A DNA stretch of 64,000 bases from Flavobacterium defluvii (GTDB taxonomy: Bacteria; Bacteroidota; Bacteroidia; Flavobacteriales; Flavobacteriaceae), in assembly GCF_900129555.1 (NCBI RefSeq), contig NZ_FQWC01000010.1, forward strand, positions 1 through 64,000. The letters are read 5' to 3'. This document shows, piece by piece, positions 38,471 to 46,174 of this stretch; position 1 is the first letter of the stretch; each line of letters begins with the position of its first letter. A model generated the notes under the pieces. That model searched no databases, had not been told where the DNA came from, and saw only the letters and a program-made list of their open reading frames with translations. The translations under genes and the position numbers were made by a program.

Positions 38471-39565
38471 ATGAAAAGTAAACAATATATTTTAGTAACA
38501 TTAACTGCTTTGCTGTTTGCCTCTTGCAGCAACGATGAAAAAGTAGTTTTGAAATATGCAGATGAAGGCGATTCGGGAAATCCAAATCCGATTACGCAGA
38601 CCTTAAAAGAAAAAGCAAAGTTTAAAATTGGAGCTGCTGTAAAAATGAAAGATCTGCAAAACGAAGCCAATTATAAAAATGCTGTTTTAAAACATTACAA
38701 TCAAATTACAGCCGAATTTGAAATGAAAATGGCGAGTATCTGGACTTCTTCAACAGCATATAATTACACAGCCGCTGATTATTTAGTAGGTTTTGCCCAA
38801 GACAATAAGTTAGAAGTTCACGGGCATACTTTGGTTTGGTACGATTCATTTCCGGAATGGTTTAAAAAGGCCCAATACGATTCGATCGCTTTTGAAGCCA
38901 AAGTAAAAATCTACATTACTGATGTTGTAGGACGTTACAAAGGAAGAGTAAAAAGCTGGGATGTTGTTAATGAAGTTTTTGCTGACGGCGGCGCCATGCG
39001 AAACGAAACGGTAATCAATTCATTATTTAAAGATCCAATCGGATTTTACGGAAGATGTTTCCGATATGCAAAAGCAGCCGATCCAGATGCAAAATTATTT
39101 TATAATGATTACAGCGTAGTTTTAGATGGAGGAAAAAGAGCTTCCATCAAAAAAATGGTAACCAGATTTAAAGCTAACGGAGTGCCGATTGATGGGATAG
39201 GAGATCAGTTTCACTACGCAACAGATACCAACAGACAAACCATGAAAACTGGTTTTACAGATCTTGCTTCAACAGGATTGTTAATTCATATTTCAGAATT
39301 GGATATTAAAGTCAATACCGGAAAATCAGATTCGTATGTTTTTAATGATGTTGAAAATCAGAAACAGGCAGAAACCTATAAATACATTACCGCTATGTAT
39401 GAAGAGCTGCCTCAAACCCAAAAGTTTGCCATTTCAACCTGGGGAGTAACAGATAAATATACTTGGCTGACAAGTTTCTGGCACTCAAAAGAATATCCAT
39501 TGCTTTTAGATGCTGATTACAATAAAAAACCAGCTTATCAGGGATTCTTAGACGGATTGAAATAA
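38471..39565 (+). CDS. GH10 endo-beta-1,4-xylanase, lipoprotein
   Basis: A 364-residue single-domain GH10 enzyme, the main candidate backbone xylanase of the window. The ATG at 38471 gives a lipoprotein signal (LVTLTALLFASC), so the enzyme is probably anchored at the cell surface; the longer frame from 38339 runs through repeat DNA and is unlikely. The acid/base is Glu168 in DVVNEVF and the nucleophile Glu276 in HISELDIKV. IGDQFHY and TWGVTDKYTW are also present. In the HTLVWH motif the final His is replaced by Tyr124 (HTLVWYDSFPEWF), which is unusual. No binding module is fused. Confidence 0.88.
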   Translation: MKSKQYILVTLTALLFASCSNDEKVVLKYADEGDSGNPNPITQTLKEKAKFKIGAAVKMKDLQNEANYKNAVLKHYNQITAEFEMKMASIWTSSTAYNYTAADYLVGFAQDNKLEVHGHTLVWYDSFPEWFKKAQYDSIAFEAKVKIYITDVVGRYKGRVKSWDVVNEVFADGGAMRNETVINSLFKDPIGFYGRCFRYAKAADPDAKLFYNDYSVVLDGGKRASIKKMVTRFKANGVPIDGIGDQFHYATDTNRQTMKTGFTDLASTGLLIHISELDIKVNTGKSDSYVFNDVENQKQAETYKYITAMYEELPQTQKFAISTWGVTDKYTWLTSFWHSKEYPLLLDADYNKKPAYQGFLDGLK

Positions 39566-39569
39566 TGCA

Positions 39570-39682
39570 GAATATAGAATATAGAGAATAGAATATAGAG
39601 AATAGAATATAGAAAGGAAGAGAAGAAATAAGATTTGATGAGAGGTCTTTTCTCTATAATCTCTGTTCTATTTTCTATAAAA
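39570..39682. repeat. 14-base tandem repeat with complementary partner
   Basis: About 2.7 copies of GAATATAGAGAATA start at 39577. A complementary stretch, TCTCTATAATCTCTGTTCTATTTTC, at about 39652-39676 could pair with it to form a long hairpin between the GH10 and PKD-lipoprotein genes. It may act as a processing or termination site, or simply be a flavobacterial intergenic repeat. Confidence 0.5.
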
Positions 39683-39704
39683 TAATAACCAAAAAACCGA
39701 AATC

Positions 39705-40604
39705 ATGAAAATAAAACTAACCCATATACCCAAATTAAAATATTTCCTTTTAATGCTTTTTATAGGTTTGCTTTCCTGCGAAGACGATGTACGCGAAGTA
39801 TATCTTTATAAAAAAGGAGAATTAAATGCGACTTCAACAAATACCGCTATTAAAGGAGGAGAAACAGTAACTTATACCGATTCGTCAACAAAAGTACGTG
39901 CCATAAAATGGACTTTTCCAGGCGGTTCGCCGGGAGCTTCAATTGAGCCTAATATTGAAGTAAAATATACCAAAGCGGGAACTTTTACGACTACTTTAGA
40001 AATCACTTTTGTAGATAATACCATTCAAAAGAAAACATTTACAGTTGAGGTCGAAGCACCGCCAACTCCGCCAATTGTTATTCCGGCAGATGCACTTAAA
40101 ATCTACTCTGAAAATCCTGATTTCACAAAAACAGCTCCGGTTTTAAACTGGGTTTCAAGCAATCAGTTTGTGATAAAAGAAGTGGCAGCTGATGGATATG
40201 AAGGGGCTTATAGAAATTTCTCTCTTCCTGCAACACCGCCTGCTGCAGAAGCGAAATGGGCAATGGCAATTTTACAGTTTGTGAATGTTACCGATATTTC
40301 ATCTTACACTTATATCAATATGGCAGTAAGAACTACAAGTACCGGAAAAATCAGATTTAGAATGAAAGATGCTTCTAATACGGGTTATGTTGAATTTGAT
40401 GCCACAAGTAATTTATACGGACTAAAAAGAGACGGAAGCTGGAACATGGTTAAAATTCCAATTGCCGATTACAAAAAACAAAACCCTGCATTAGATTTAA
40501 CCAAAATCAAAGATATTCTAGTATTAAGAAGCGTTGATCCGGAAGATGTAAGAGCTTTAAACAACTACACTTTCGATTTCGATCACATTTATTTATCGAA
40601 ATAA
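39705..40604 (+). CDS. PKD-domain lipoprotein, probable surface glycan-binding protein
   Basis: A 299-residue lipoprotein (LLMLFIGLLSC, lipidated Cys near residue 25). Residues about 40-115 form a PKD-like beta-sandwich (GGETVTYTDSSTKVRAIKWTFPGGSP ... YTKAGTFTTTLEI). The rest (about 130-299) looks like a jelly-roll carbohydrate-binding domain, with IYSENPDFTKTAP, WAMAILQFVNVTDISSY and a FDFDHIYL end, similar in style to galactose-binding-like modules. No catalytic motif is evident. Its place beside SusCD and a surface xylanase suggests the SusE/SusF-type role of holding glycan at the cell surface. The family is not assigned. Confidence 0.65.
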   Translation: MKIKLTHIPKLKYFLLMLFIGLLSCEDDVREVYLYKKGELNATSTNTAIKGGETVTYTDSSTKVRAIKWTFPGGSPGASIEPNIEVKYTKAGTFTTTLEITFVDNTIQKKTFTVEVEAPPTPPIVIPADALKIYSENPDFTKTAPVLNWVSSNQFVIKEVAADGYEGAYRNFSLPATPPAAEAKWAMAILQFVNVTDISSYTYINMAVRTTSTGKIRFRMKDASNTGYVEFDATSNLYGLKRDGSWNMVKIPIADYKKQNPALDLTKIKDILVLRSVDPEDVRALNNYTFDFDHIYLSK

Positions 40605-40608
40605 ATTT

Positions 40609-40845
40609 TAAACACATAGAAACATAGATTTTTTTTGACTTGGAAAGGATATAGAAAGAAACTAGTTTCTAACACATAGCTAAAATTTGTGAATCTAAAC
40701 ATTTAAAAATCTGCACAATCTGCGAGAGAAATTTCAACTCGCAGAGCAGCGGATAAAATTTAGCTATGTTCATTTTATGCAAGTGAAACGTCTTTTACAC
40801 TCAAAGAAAATCTATCCCGATAGCTATCGGGACTATGTGTTAAAA
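40609..40845. repeat. Intergenic palindromic repeat, copy B, interrupted by a second palindrome
   Basis: The left arm AAACACATAGAAACATAG starts at 40610. The inner part has AGAAACTAGTTTCTAACACATAGCTAAA and, later, AAGTGAAACGTCTTTT. The right arm should read AAAATCTATGTTTCTATGTGTT. In this copy GTTT is replaced by CCCGATAGCTATCGGGA (about 40815-40831). This copy also holds an extra segment, about 40697-40765, with its own GCGAG/CTCGC inverted arms. Confidence 0.65.
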
Positions 40846-40882
40846 AATTGTGACGGTATTTACTCTAAAAAAATAATTAAAA

Positions 40883-42301
40883 ATGAATTTAAAGAAACAT
40901 TCCATTTGCGTATTATTCTGTTTTACAAGTTTAATATCGTTGAATGCTCAGAATAAAATTACTTATCAAAAAGTCGAAGCCAGACAAAATGCTTTAGATC
41001 CAAAATGGGTTGCTTATGATGCAAAAACTATTGATAAACTGCCTGGATTTAAAATAAAAAAGCAATTGCCAGGTTCGATTTACGGCGGTTCTAAAATGTG
41101 GCAGAAAGAAGCAACAGGATTTTTTAGAACAGAAAAAATAGACAACAGATGGTGGATTATCGATCCGGAGGGATATCCGTATATTTTTAAGGGTGTTGCC
41201 GTTTTCAATGCGGGGCGTTCAGTAAATCAGCAGAAAGCATTTGATAAAAAGTTCGGAAGCAAGGAAAATTGGGTAAACCAAGAATCAAAATTACTTCGAG
41301 ATAACGGATTTAATGGCGTAGGAGCGTGGTCAAATGTTGATTTGGTTAAAAATGCCGAAAATCCGTTGGTGTATACCGTGATTATTTCGCCAATGGGAAT
41401 GTATCATGCTGATCATATTAAAAAATATGGAGGAAAATATAAAGAAGCGAGCTGGCAAAATTACCGCTTTGATTTGGTTATGGTTTTTGATAAAGAATTT
41501 GATGCCTACATCGAAAAATCGGTAAAAGAGATTTCTCAGTACAAAAATGATAAGTATTTGATGGGTTATTTTACAGATAATGAACTGCCTTGGTATAACG
41601 ATGCATTAGATAAACATTTAACTTTATTGGCTAAAGATGAGCAGGGCTATATTGCTGCAAAAGAATGGCTGGATAAAAGAAAAGGTTTTAATGCTTCGGC
41701 ATCTGATATCACTCAGGAAGACCGAATGGCATTTACGGCTTTTTATTTTGAAACGTATATGAAAAAAGTAACTGATGCGCTTCGAAAAGCAGACCCAAAC
41801 CATATGTATTTAGGATGTCGTTTCAATCAGGATAAAGATCAGGAACTAACCAATCCGGAGATTTTTAAAGTGGCAGGAAAGTATATGGATATCATTTCGA
41901 TCAATCATTACAGAAAATGGGAACCAAGTCAGGATTTAATGAACAATTGGGGCGAATGGTCGGGAAAACCGTTTCTGATTACAGAATGGTACACTAAAGG
42001 AGAAGATTCAGGTTTGCCCAATAATACAGGCGCAGGATGGCTGGTTCGAACACAAAAAGAAAGAGGACTTTTTTACCAGAATTTCACTTTAGAACTTCTG
42101 AAAAATAAAAATTCAGTAGGCTGGCATTGGTTCAAATATATGGATAATGATCCGCAGGATTTAAGTACAGATTACTCAAATCGAGATTCCAACAAAGGAA
42201 TTGTGAACAGTAATTTTGAACCGTATTTGCCTCTATTAAAAGAGATGAAAGTGATTAACGATAACGCTTATGAGCTGACGCGTTATTTTGATAAAATGTA
42301 A
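40883..42301 (+). CDS. Clan GH-A glycoside hydrolase, agarase-like
   Basis: A 472-residue secreted enzyme with a predicted TIM barrel. After a signal peptide (FCFTSLISLNAQ), the family-like start NRWWIIDPEGYPYIFKGVAV is followed by LLRDNGFNGVGAWSN. The probable acid/base is Glu234 in FTDNELPWY and the nucleophile Glu368 in FLITEWYTKGEDSG. The DNELPW motif and the WWIIDPEG start resemble GH50/GH86-type agarases and their uncharacterised relatives, but the window gives no other sign of agar use. I cannot place it in a numbered family with confidence. Here it more likely cuts a plant hemicellulose side chain or backbone. Confidence 0.7.
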   Translation: MNLKKHSICVLFCFTSLISLNAQNKITYQKVEARQNALDPKWVAYDAKTIDKLPGFKIKKQLPGSIYGGSKMWQKEATGFFRTEKIDNRWWIIDPEGYPYIFKGVAVFNAGRSVNQQKAFDKKFGSKENWVNQESKLLRDNGFNGVGAWSNVDLVKNAENPLVYTVIISPMGMYHADHIKKYGGKYKEASWQNYRFDLVMVFDKEFDAYIEKSVKEISQYKNDKYLMGYFTDNELPWYNDALDKHLTLLAKDEQGYIAAKEWLDKRKGFNASASDITQEDRMAFTAFYFETYMKKVTDALRKADPNHMYLGCRFNQDKDQELTNPEIFKVAGKYMDIISINHYRKWEPSQDLMNNWGEWSGKPFLITEWYTKGEDSGLPNNTGAGWLVRTQKERGLFYQNFTLELLKNKNSVGWHWFKYMDNDPQDLSTDYSNRDSNKGIVNSNFEPYLPLLKEMKVINDNAYELTRYFDKM

Positions 42302-42306
42302 TTTTT

Positions 42307-42470
42307 TTAAACACATAGAAACATAGATTTTTTAGACTTAATAAAGGATACTAAAAGAAACTAGTTTCTAACACATAGCTAAACTTTGTTAGTAAAATCC
42401 GGCTATGTGTATTTATAAAAGTGAAACGTCTTTTTCTACACAAAGAAAATCTATGTTTCTATATGTTTAA
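42307..42470. repeat. Intergenic palindromic repeat, copy C (intact)
   Basis: The left arm AAACACATAGAAACATAGATTTTTT (from about 42308) and right arm AAAATCTATGTTTCTATATGTTT (about 42446-42468) are complementary. Between them are AGAAACTAGTTTCTAACACATAGCTAAA and GGCTATGTGTATTT, also partly complementary, then AAGTGAAACGTCTTTTT. The whole element, about 164 bases, would fold into nested hairpins. It matches copies A and B. Confidence 0.65.
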
Positions 42471-42504
42471 ATTAATTAGATCCATATAATTAAAAATAAA
42501 AACT

Positions 42505-44307
42505 ATGAAAAAAATTGTAATGCTGTGCTGTAGTTTTCTCCTTATGGGAAAAGCCATTGCACAGGAAATTCCGTTAGTTTCCAATATTGCAGCCCGAAAC
42601 AATATTACCTTAAACGGAAAATGGAGTTATATTGTAGATCCGCTTGAAAACGGATATTACGATTACCGATTAATGCCTTTTAAAAACAACGGATTTTTCG
42701 AGAATAAAAAATGGAATACCACAGACTTAACCGAATATAATTTTGCGACTTCTGCCACAATGGATATTCCGTCAGATTGGAACAGCAAAGACGAAAGATT
42801 GTTTTTTTACGAAGGAACGGTTTGGTTCCAGAAAGACTTTAATTATAAAAAAGATGCAAAAACCAAAGGGATTCTTCATTTCGGAGCTGTCAATTACGAT
42901 GCGAAAGTTTATGTAAACGGAAAACTGGCAGGAACACACGTTGGCGGTTACACACCTTTTAATTTTGATGTAACCGATTTATTGGTTGATGGGAATAATT
43001 TCGTAGTGGTAAAAGCTGATAATAAACGCCACAAAGATAATGTGCCAACCGTAAATATGGATTGGTGGAATTATGGCGGAATCACAAGAGATGTGACTTT
43101 GGCTCAGGTTCCGAATACTTATATTGAAGATTATTTGGTTCAATTGGATAAAAAAGAAAAAGGGAAAATTTCTGGCTGGATAAAACTAAATAGTGAAATA
43201 GCAAACCAATCTGTTTCGGTTTCTATTCCTGAATTGAAAATTAAAAAGAACATTACGACAGATGCAAAAGGAATAGCATATTTTGAAATAAAAGCCAATC
43301 CAATTTTATGGACGCCAGAAAAACCAAAATTATATGAGGTAACCATTTCTAAAGCCGATGAAAATATTGCAGATCAAATTGGTTTTAGAACTATTGAAAC
43401 TAAAGGCAAAGAAATTCTTTTAAACGGAAAAAAAGTCTTTTTACGCGGCATTAGTATTCACGAAGAAGCACCTTTCAGATCTGGAAGAGCTTGGTCTGAA
43501 GACGATGCAATTACTTTGTTGAATTGGGCAAAAGAATTAGGCTGTAATTATGTTCGTCTGGCGCATTATCCGCACAACGAAAACATGGTAAAACAAGCAG
43601 AAAAAATGGGGTTAATGATTTGGTCTGAGGTTCCGGTTTATTGGACAATTTCATGGACAAATCCAGATACTTATGCCAATGCAGAACAACAATTGCACGA
43701 TATGATTTATCGTGATAAAAACCGTTGTGGAATTGTAATTTGGTCGATTGCCAATGAAACACCGCATGGAGATGATCGAGATATTTTCTTAAGTAAGCTG
43801 GCAAAATATGCACGCACGCAGGACAATTCTCGTTTAATCAGTATGGCAATGGAAGTGACCAAAAGTCCAAATAACGTAAATACACTTCATGATAATATGA
43901 ACGAGTTTGTAGACATTGTAAGTTTTAATCAATATTTGGGCTGGTATAGAGGAACAAACGAATCTTGCAAAGACATGCAATGGGTAATTCCCTACAACAA
44001 ACCGGTTATTATCAGCGAATTCGGAGGCGAAGCTTTACAAGGTCGTCATGGAGATAAAAAAGAACGTTGGAACGAAGAATATCAGGAAGAATTATATATT
44101 CAAAACACACAAATGTTCAATCGCATTGAAGGCTTGGCAGGAGTTTCTCCATGGATTTTAGTTGACTTTAGATCTCCAAGAAGACAGTTGCCAAATATTC
44201 AGGATTTCTTCAACCGTAAAGGATTAATTTCTGATCAAGGAATTAAAAAGAAAGCTTTTTATGTAATGAAAGATTGGTACGAGCAAAAAGAAAAAGAATA
44301 TAAATAA
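42505..44307 (+). CDS. GH2 glycoside hydrolase, beta-glucuronidase or beta-galactosidase type
   Basis: A 600-residue secreted GH2 enzyme with a signal peptide (MLCCSFLLMGKAIAQ), a sugar-binding beta-sandwich (VWFQKDFNYKK ... HFGAVNYDAKVYVNGK), an immunoglobulin-like middle and a TIM barrel. The acid/base is Glu418 in WSIANETPHG and the nucleophile Glu505 in IISEFGGEALQG. Near the end FNRKGL (Asn570, Lys572) has the N-x-K pattern that in beta-glucuronidases contacts the uronate carboxylate, and EEYQEE also recalls that group. Other GH2 subgroups share a similar NRKG stretch, so substrate is uncertain. Confidence 0.8.
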   Translation: MKKIVMLCCSFLLMGKAIAQEIPLVSNIAARNNITLNGKWSYIVDPLENGYYDYRLMPFKNNGFFENKKWNTTDLTEYNFATSATMDIPSDWNSKDERLFFYEGTVWFQKDFNYKKDAKTKGILHFGAVNYDAKVYVNGKLAGTHVGGYTPFNFDVTDLLVDGNNFVVVKADNKRHKDNVPTVNMDWWNYGGITRDVTLAQVPNTYIEDYLVQLDKKEKGKISGWIKLNSEIANQSVSVSIPELKIKKNITTDAKGIAYFEIKANPILWTPEKPKLYEVTISKADENIADQIGFRTIETKGKEILLNGKKVFLRGISIHEEAPFRSGRAWSEDDAITLLNWAKELGCNYVRLAHYPHNENMVKQAEKMGLMIWSEVPVYWTISWTNPDTYANAEQQLHDMIYRDKNRCGIVIWSIANETPHGDDRDIFLSKLAKYARTQDNSRLISMAMEVTKSPNNVNTLHDNMNEFVDIVSFNQYLGWYRGTNESCKDMQWVIPYNKPVIISEFGGEALQGRHGDKKERWNEEYQEELYIQNTQMFNRIEGLAGVSPWILVDFRSPRRQLPNIQDFFNRKGLISDQGIKKKAFYVMKDWYEQKEKEYK

Positions 44308-44663
44308 TAAAATGTTTTAGATAAATTTGATTGAAAATTCCAAAATCATTTATGGTTTTGGAGTTTTTTATTTTAAATTATCTTTGATTTGAGTTATTTT
44401 TCTGGATATGTCTCTCTAATATTCATTGAGTTTATATTTTCACAAATTTAAAACTCTTTCCAAGGGTTTGAGTCTTTCTTTTTTTTGCAAAAAACTAAAA
44501 GTTACAATACAAAAAACTGAGAATGATGAACATCATAAAAAACAAATTAGCTTTTTGTGTCAAAATTAAAGGCAACTTCAAATTTAGATGGGCATTAGAT
44601 TTAAATGTATCAAATAAACATTTTTTTTCTGCGTTAATTAATATAAATCCATTTAAATAAAAT
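44308..44663 (+). other. 356-base gap with terminator
   Basis: TTCCAAAATC and GGTTTTGGAG, with a run of six T, form an intrinsic terminator at about 44337-44370, closing the GH10-GH2 transcript. The rest is AT-rich and probably holds the promoter of the next gene. I see no further feature. Confidence 0.6.
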
Positions 44664-45644
44664 ATGAAAAACAATATGATATTATTGATCTCCTTTTTTT
44701 CGGTATTATTATCATGTCAGAAAGATGATATTTCTTATTCAGATGCAAGAGATTATAAAGAGGAAATGCGGAAATTTGTAATAGGAATAAGTCAATATGC
44801 AAAGTCTAAAAATCCAGCTTTCAACATCATTCCTCAAAACGGCATTGAGTTGGTTTCAAGCAATGGAGATGCATCTGGAAATCCGCACATATCTTACCTT
44901 AACGCTATTGATGCCAACGGTCAGGAAGACTTATTTTTCGGATACGACGAGGACAATGTTGCTACAGACAATAAGCATAACTCTTATCTGCGGGAATTAC
45001 TCAACATATCCAAAAAAGCAGGGAATGTGATTTTGGTAACAGATTATTGTTCAGATCCGTCTAAGATGGAGAACTCATATCTTCAAAATCGAAATTCCGG
45101 ATACGTTTCGTTTGCCGCTAATGAAAGAGAACTAAATAATATTCCGGCTTTTCCAAATCCAATTTACCAAGAAAATGCAAATACAGTCACTGAGATTTCT
45201 CAGGCAAAGAATTTTCTTTATCTCATCAATCCATCCAAATTTAATAGTAAAAGTGAATTCATCAAAGCAGTAACTTCTAAAAATTATGATCTTTTGATAA
45301 TGGATTTATTTTTTACAGACGGAATGGCTTTTTCAAAAACTGAAATAAACCAGTTAAAAAACAAGGCTAATGGAGGGAAAAGACTTGTAATTTCTTATAT
45401 GTCTATTGGTGAAGCAGAGAATTACAGGTATTACTGGAAAGAAAACTGGAGCAGCACCCGTCCCGAATGGCTGGACGCTGAAAATCCTAATTGGAAAGGG
45501 AATTTTAAAGTAAAATATTGGAATGCTGATTGGCAAAATATCATATATGGTAATGATAATTCATATCTCAAAAAAATAATCGATGCGAATTTTGATGGTG
45601 TTTATTTGGATATAATTGATGCTTTTGAGTTTTATGAAAATTAA
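44664..45644 (+). CDS. GH114/TM1410-like TIM-barrel lipoprotein, C-terminally short
   Basis: A 326-residue lipoprotein (ILLISFFSVLLSC). The C-terminal half matches the family typified by TM1410 and endo-alpha-1,4-polygalactosaminidases (GH114), often misnamed cysteinyl-tRNA synthetase-like: LLIMDLFFTDG, LVISYMSIGEAENYRYYW, WLDAENPNWKGNFKVKYW and GVYLDIIDAFEFYE. Glu in IGEAE and Asp in YLDIID are the expected acidic residues. The protein ends two residues after the last motif, whereas relatives usually continue for several tens of residues, so it may be truncated. The N-terminal 160 residues include another half of the barrel. Confidence 0.72.
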   Translation: MKNNMILLISFFSVLLSCQKDDISYSDARDYKEEMRKFVIGISQYAKSKNPAFNIIPQNGIELVSSNGDASGNPHISYLNAIDANGQEDLFFGYDEDNVATDNKHNSYLRELLNISKKAGNVILVTDYCSDPSKMENSYLQNRNSGYVSFAANERELNNIPAFPNPIYQENANTVTEISQAKNFLYLINPSKFNSKSEFIKAVTSKNYDLLIMDLFFTDGMAFSKTEINQLKNKANGGKRLVISYMSIGEAENYRYYWKENWSSTRPEWLDAENPNWKGNFKVKYWNADWQNIIYGNDNSYLKKIIDANFDGVYLDIIDAFEFYEN

Positions 45645-46174
45645 ATTATTGTTGGATTCATATCATTTGAATCCGATTCGCTGAAACTTGTTATTTAATT
45701 GGGGATATACTGATAAACTAAAATTATAGTATAATTTCAAATTAAAAATATTAATTGGATACAGTCAGCTGAATTGCACGACTGGTTTCCTATGCATCAG
45801 GCAGCAATCTGGCTGCGATGAGCTTCTTAGATGATACAGATATAGAAAAAGGCAAGGACTTTTTCACTATTCGTTTTTGGGGTGCATTTAATCCAATTAT
45901 AGTAACATAGTCAAGACATTTGGGCTTGTATGTTTTTTTTAAATAGGTTTGCCTTCAATCTTGTTGTCAAATACTTAAGCTTAAGGCTTTTTCTTAAAAA
46001 ATTATAATTACATTTTGCGGCACTTTAATTTGGAGCTCTTTTGTATTTTTAATTTGAATTCGTCATATTCTGTTAAGTTAATTTCTGGAACTGAAAACAA
46101 CAAGAATAAAAGCTGTATTGTAATGAATCGTCTTTAATTAAGTTATAATGATAATTTATTTGCTGGATAAATGG
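45645..46174. other. 530-base gap between convergent genes with a possible coding fragment
   Basis: A 45-codon open stretch at 45773-45910 is listed separately. The rest is AT-rich, with no clear terminator hairpin, RNA gene or operator. Confidence 0.4.
45773..45910 (+). pseudogene. Protein-like fragment without a start codon
   Basis: The frame after the TGA at 45770-45772 encodes 45 residues, including SYASGSNLAAMSFLDDTD, KGKDFFTIRFWGAFNP and a final IIVT before TAG 45908. Residue usage looks like a genuine protein C-terminus. There is no suitable start and the upstream frame is closed, so it may be the remnant of a gene lost by deletion. Family unknown. Confidence 0.3.
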
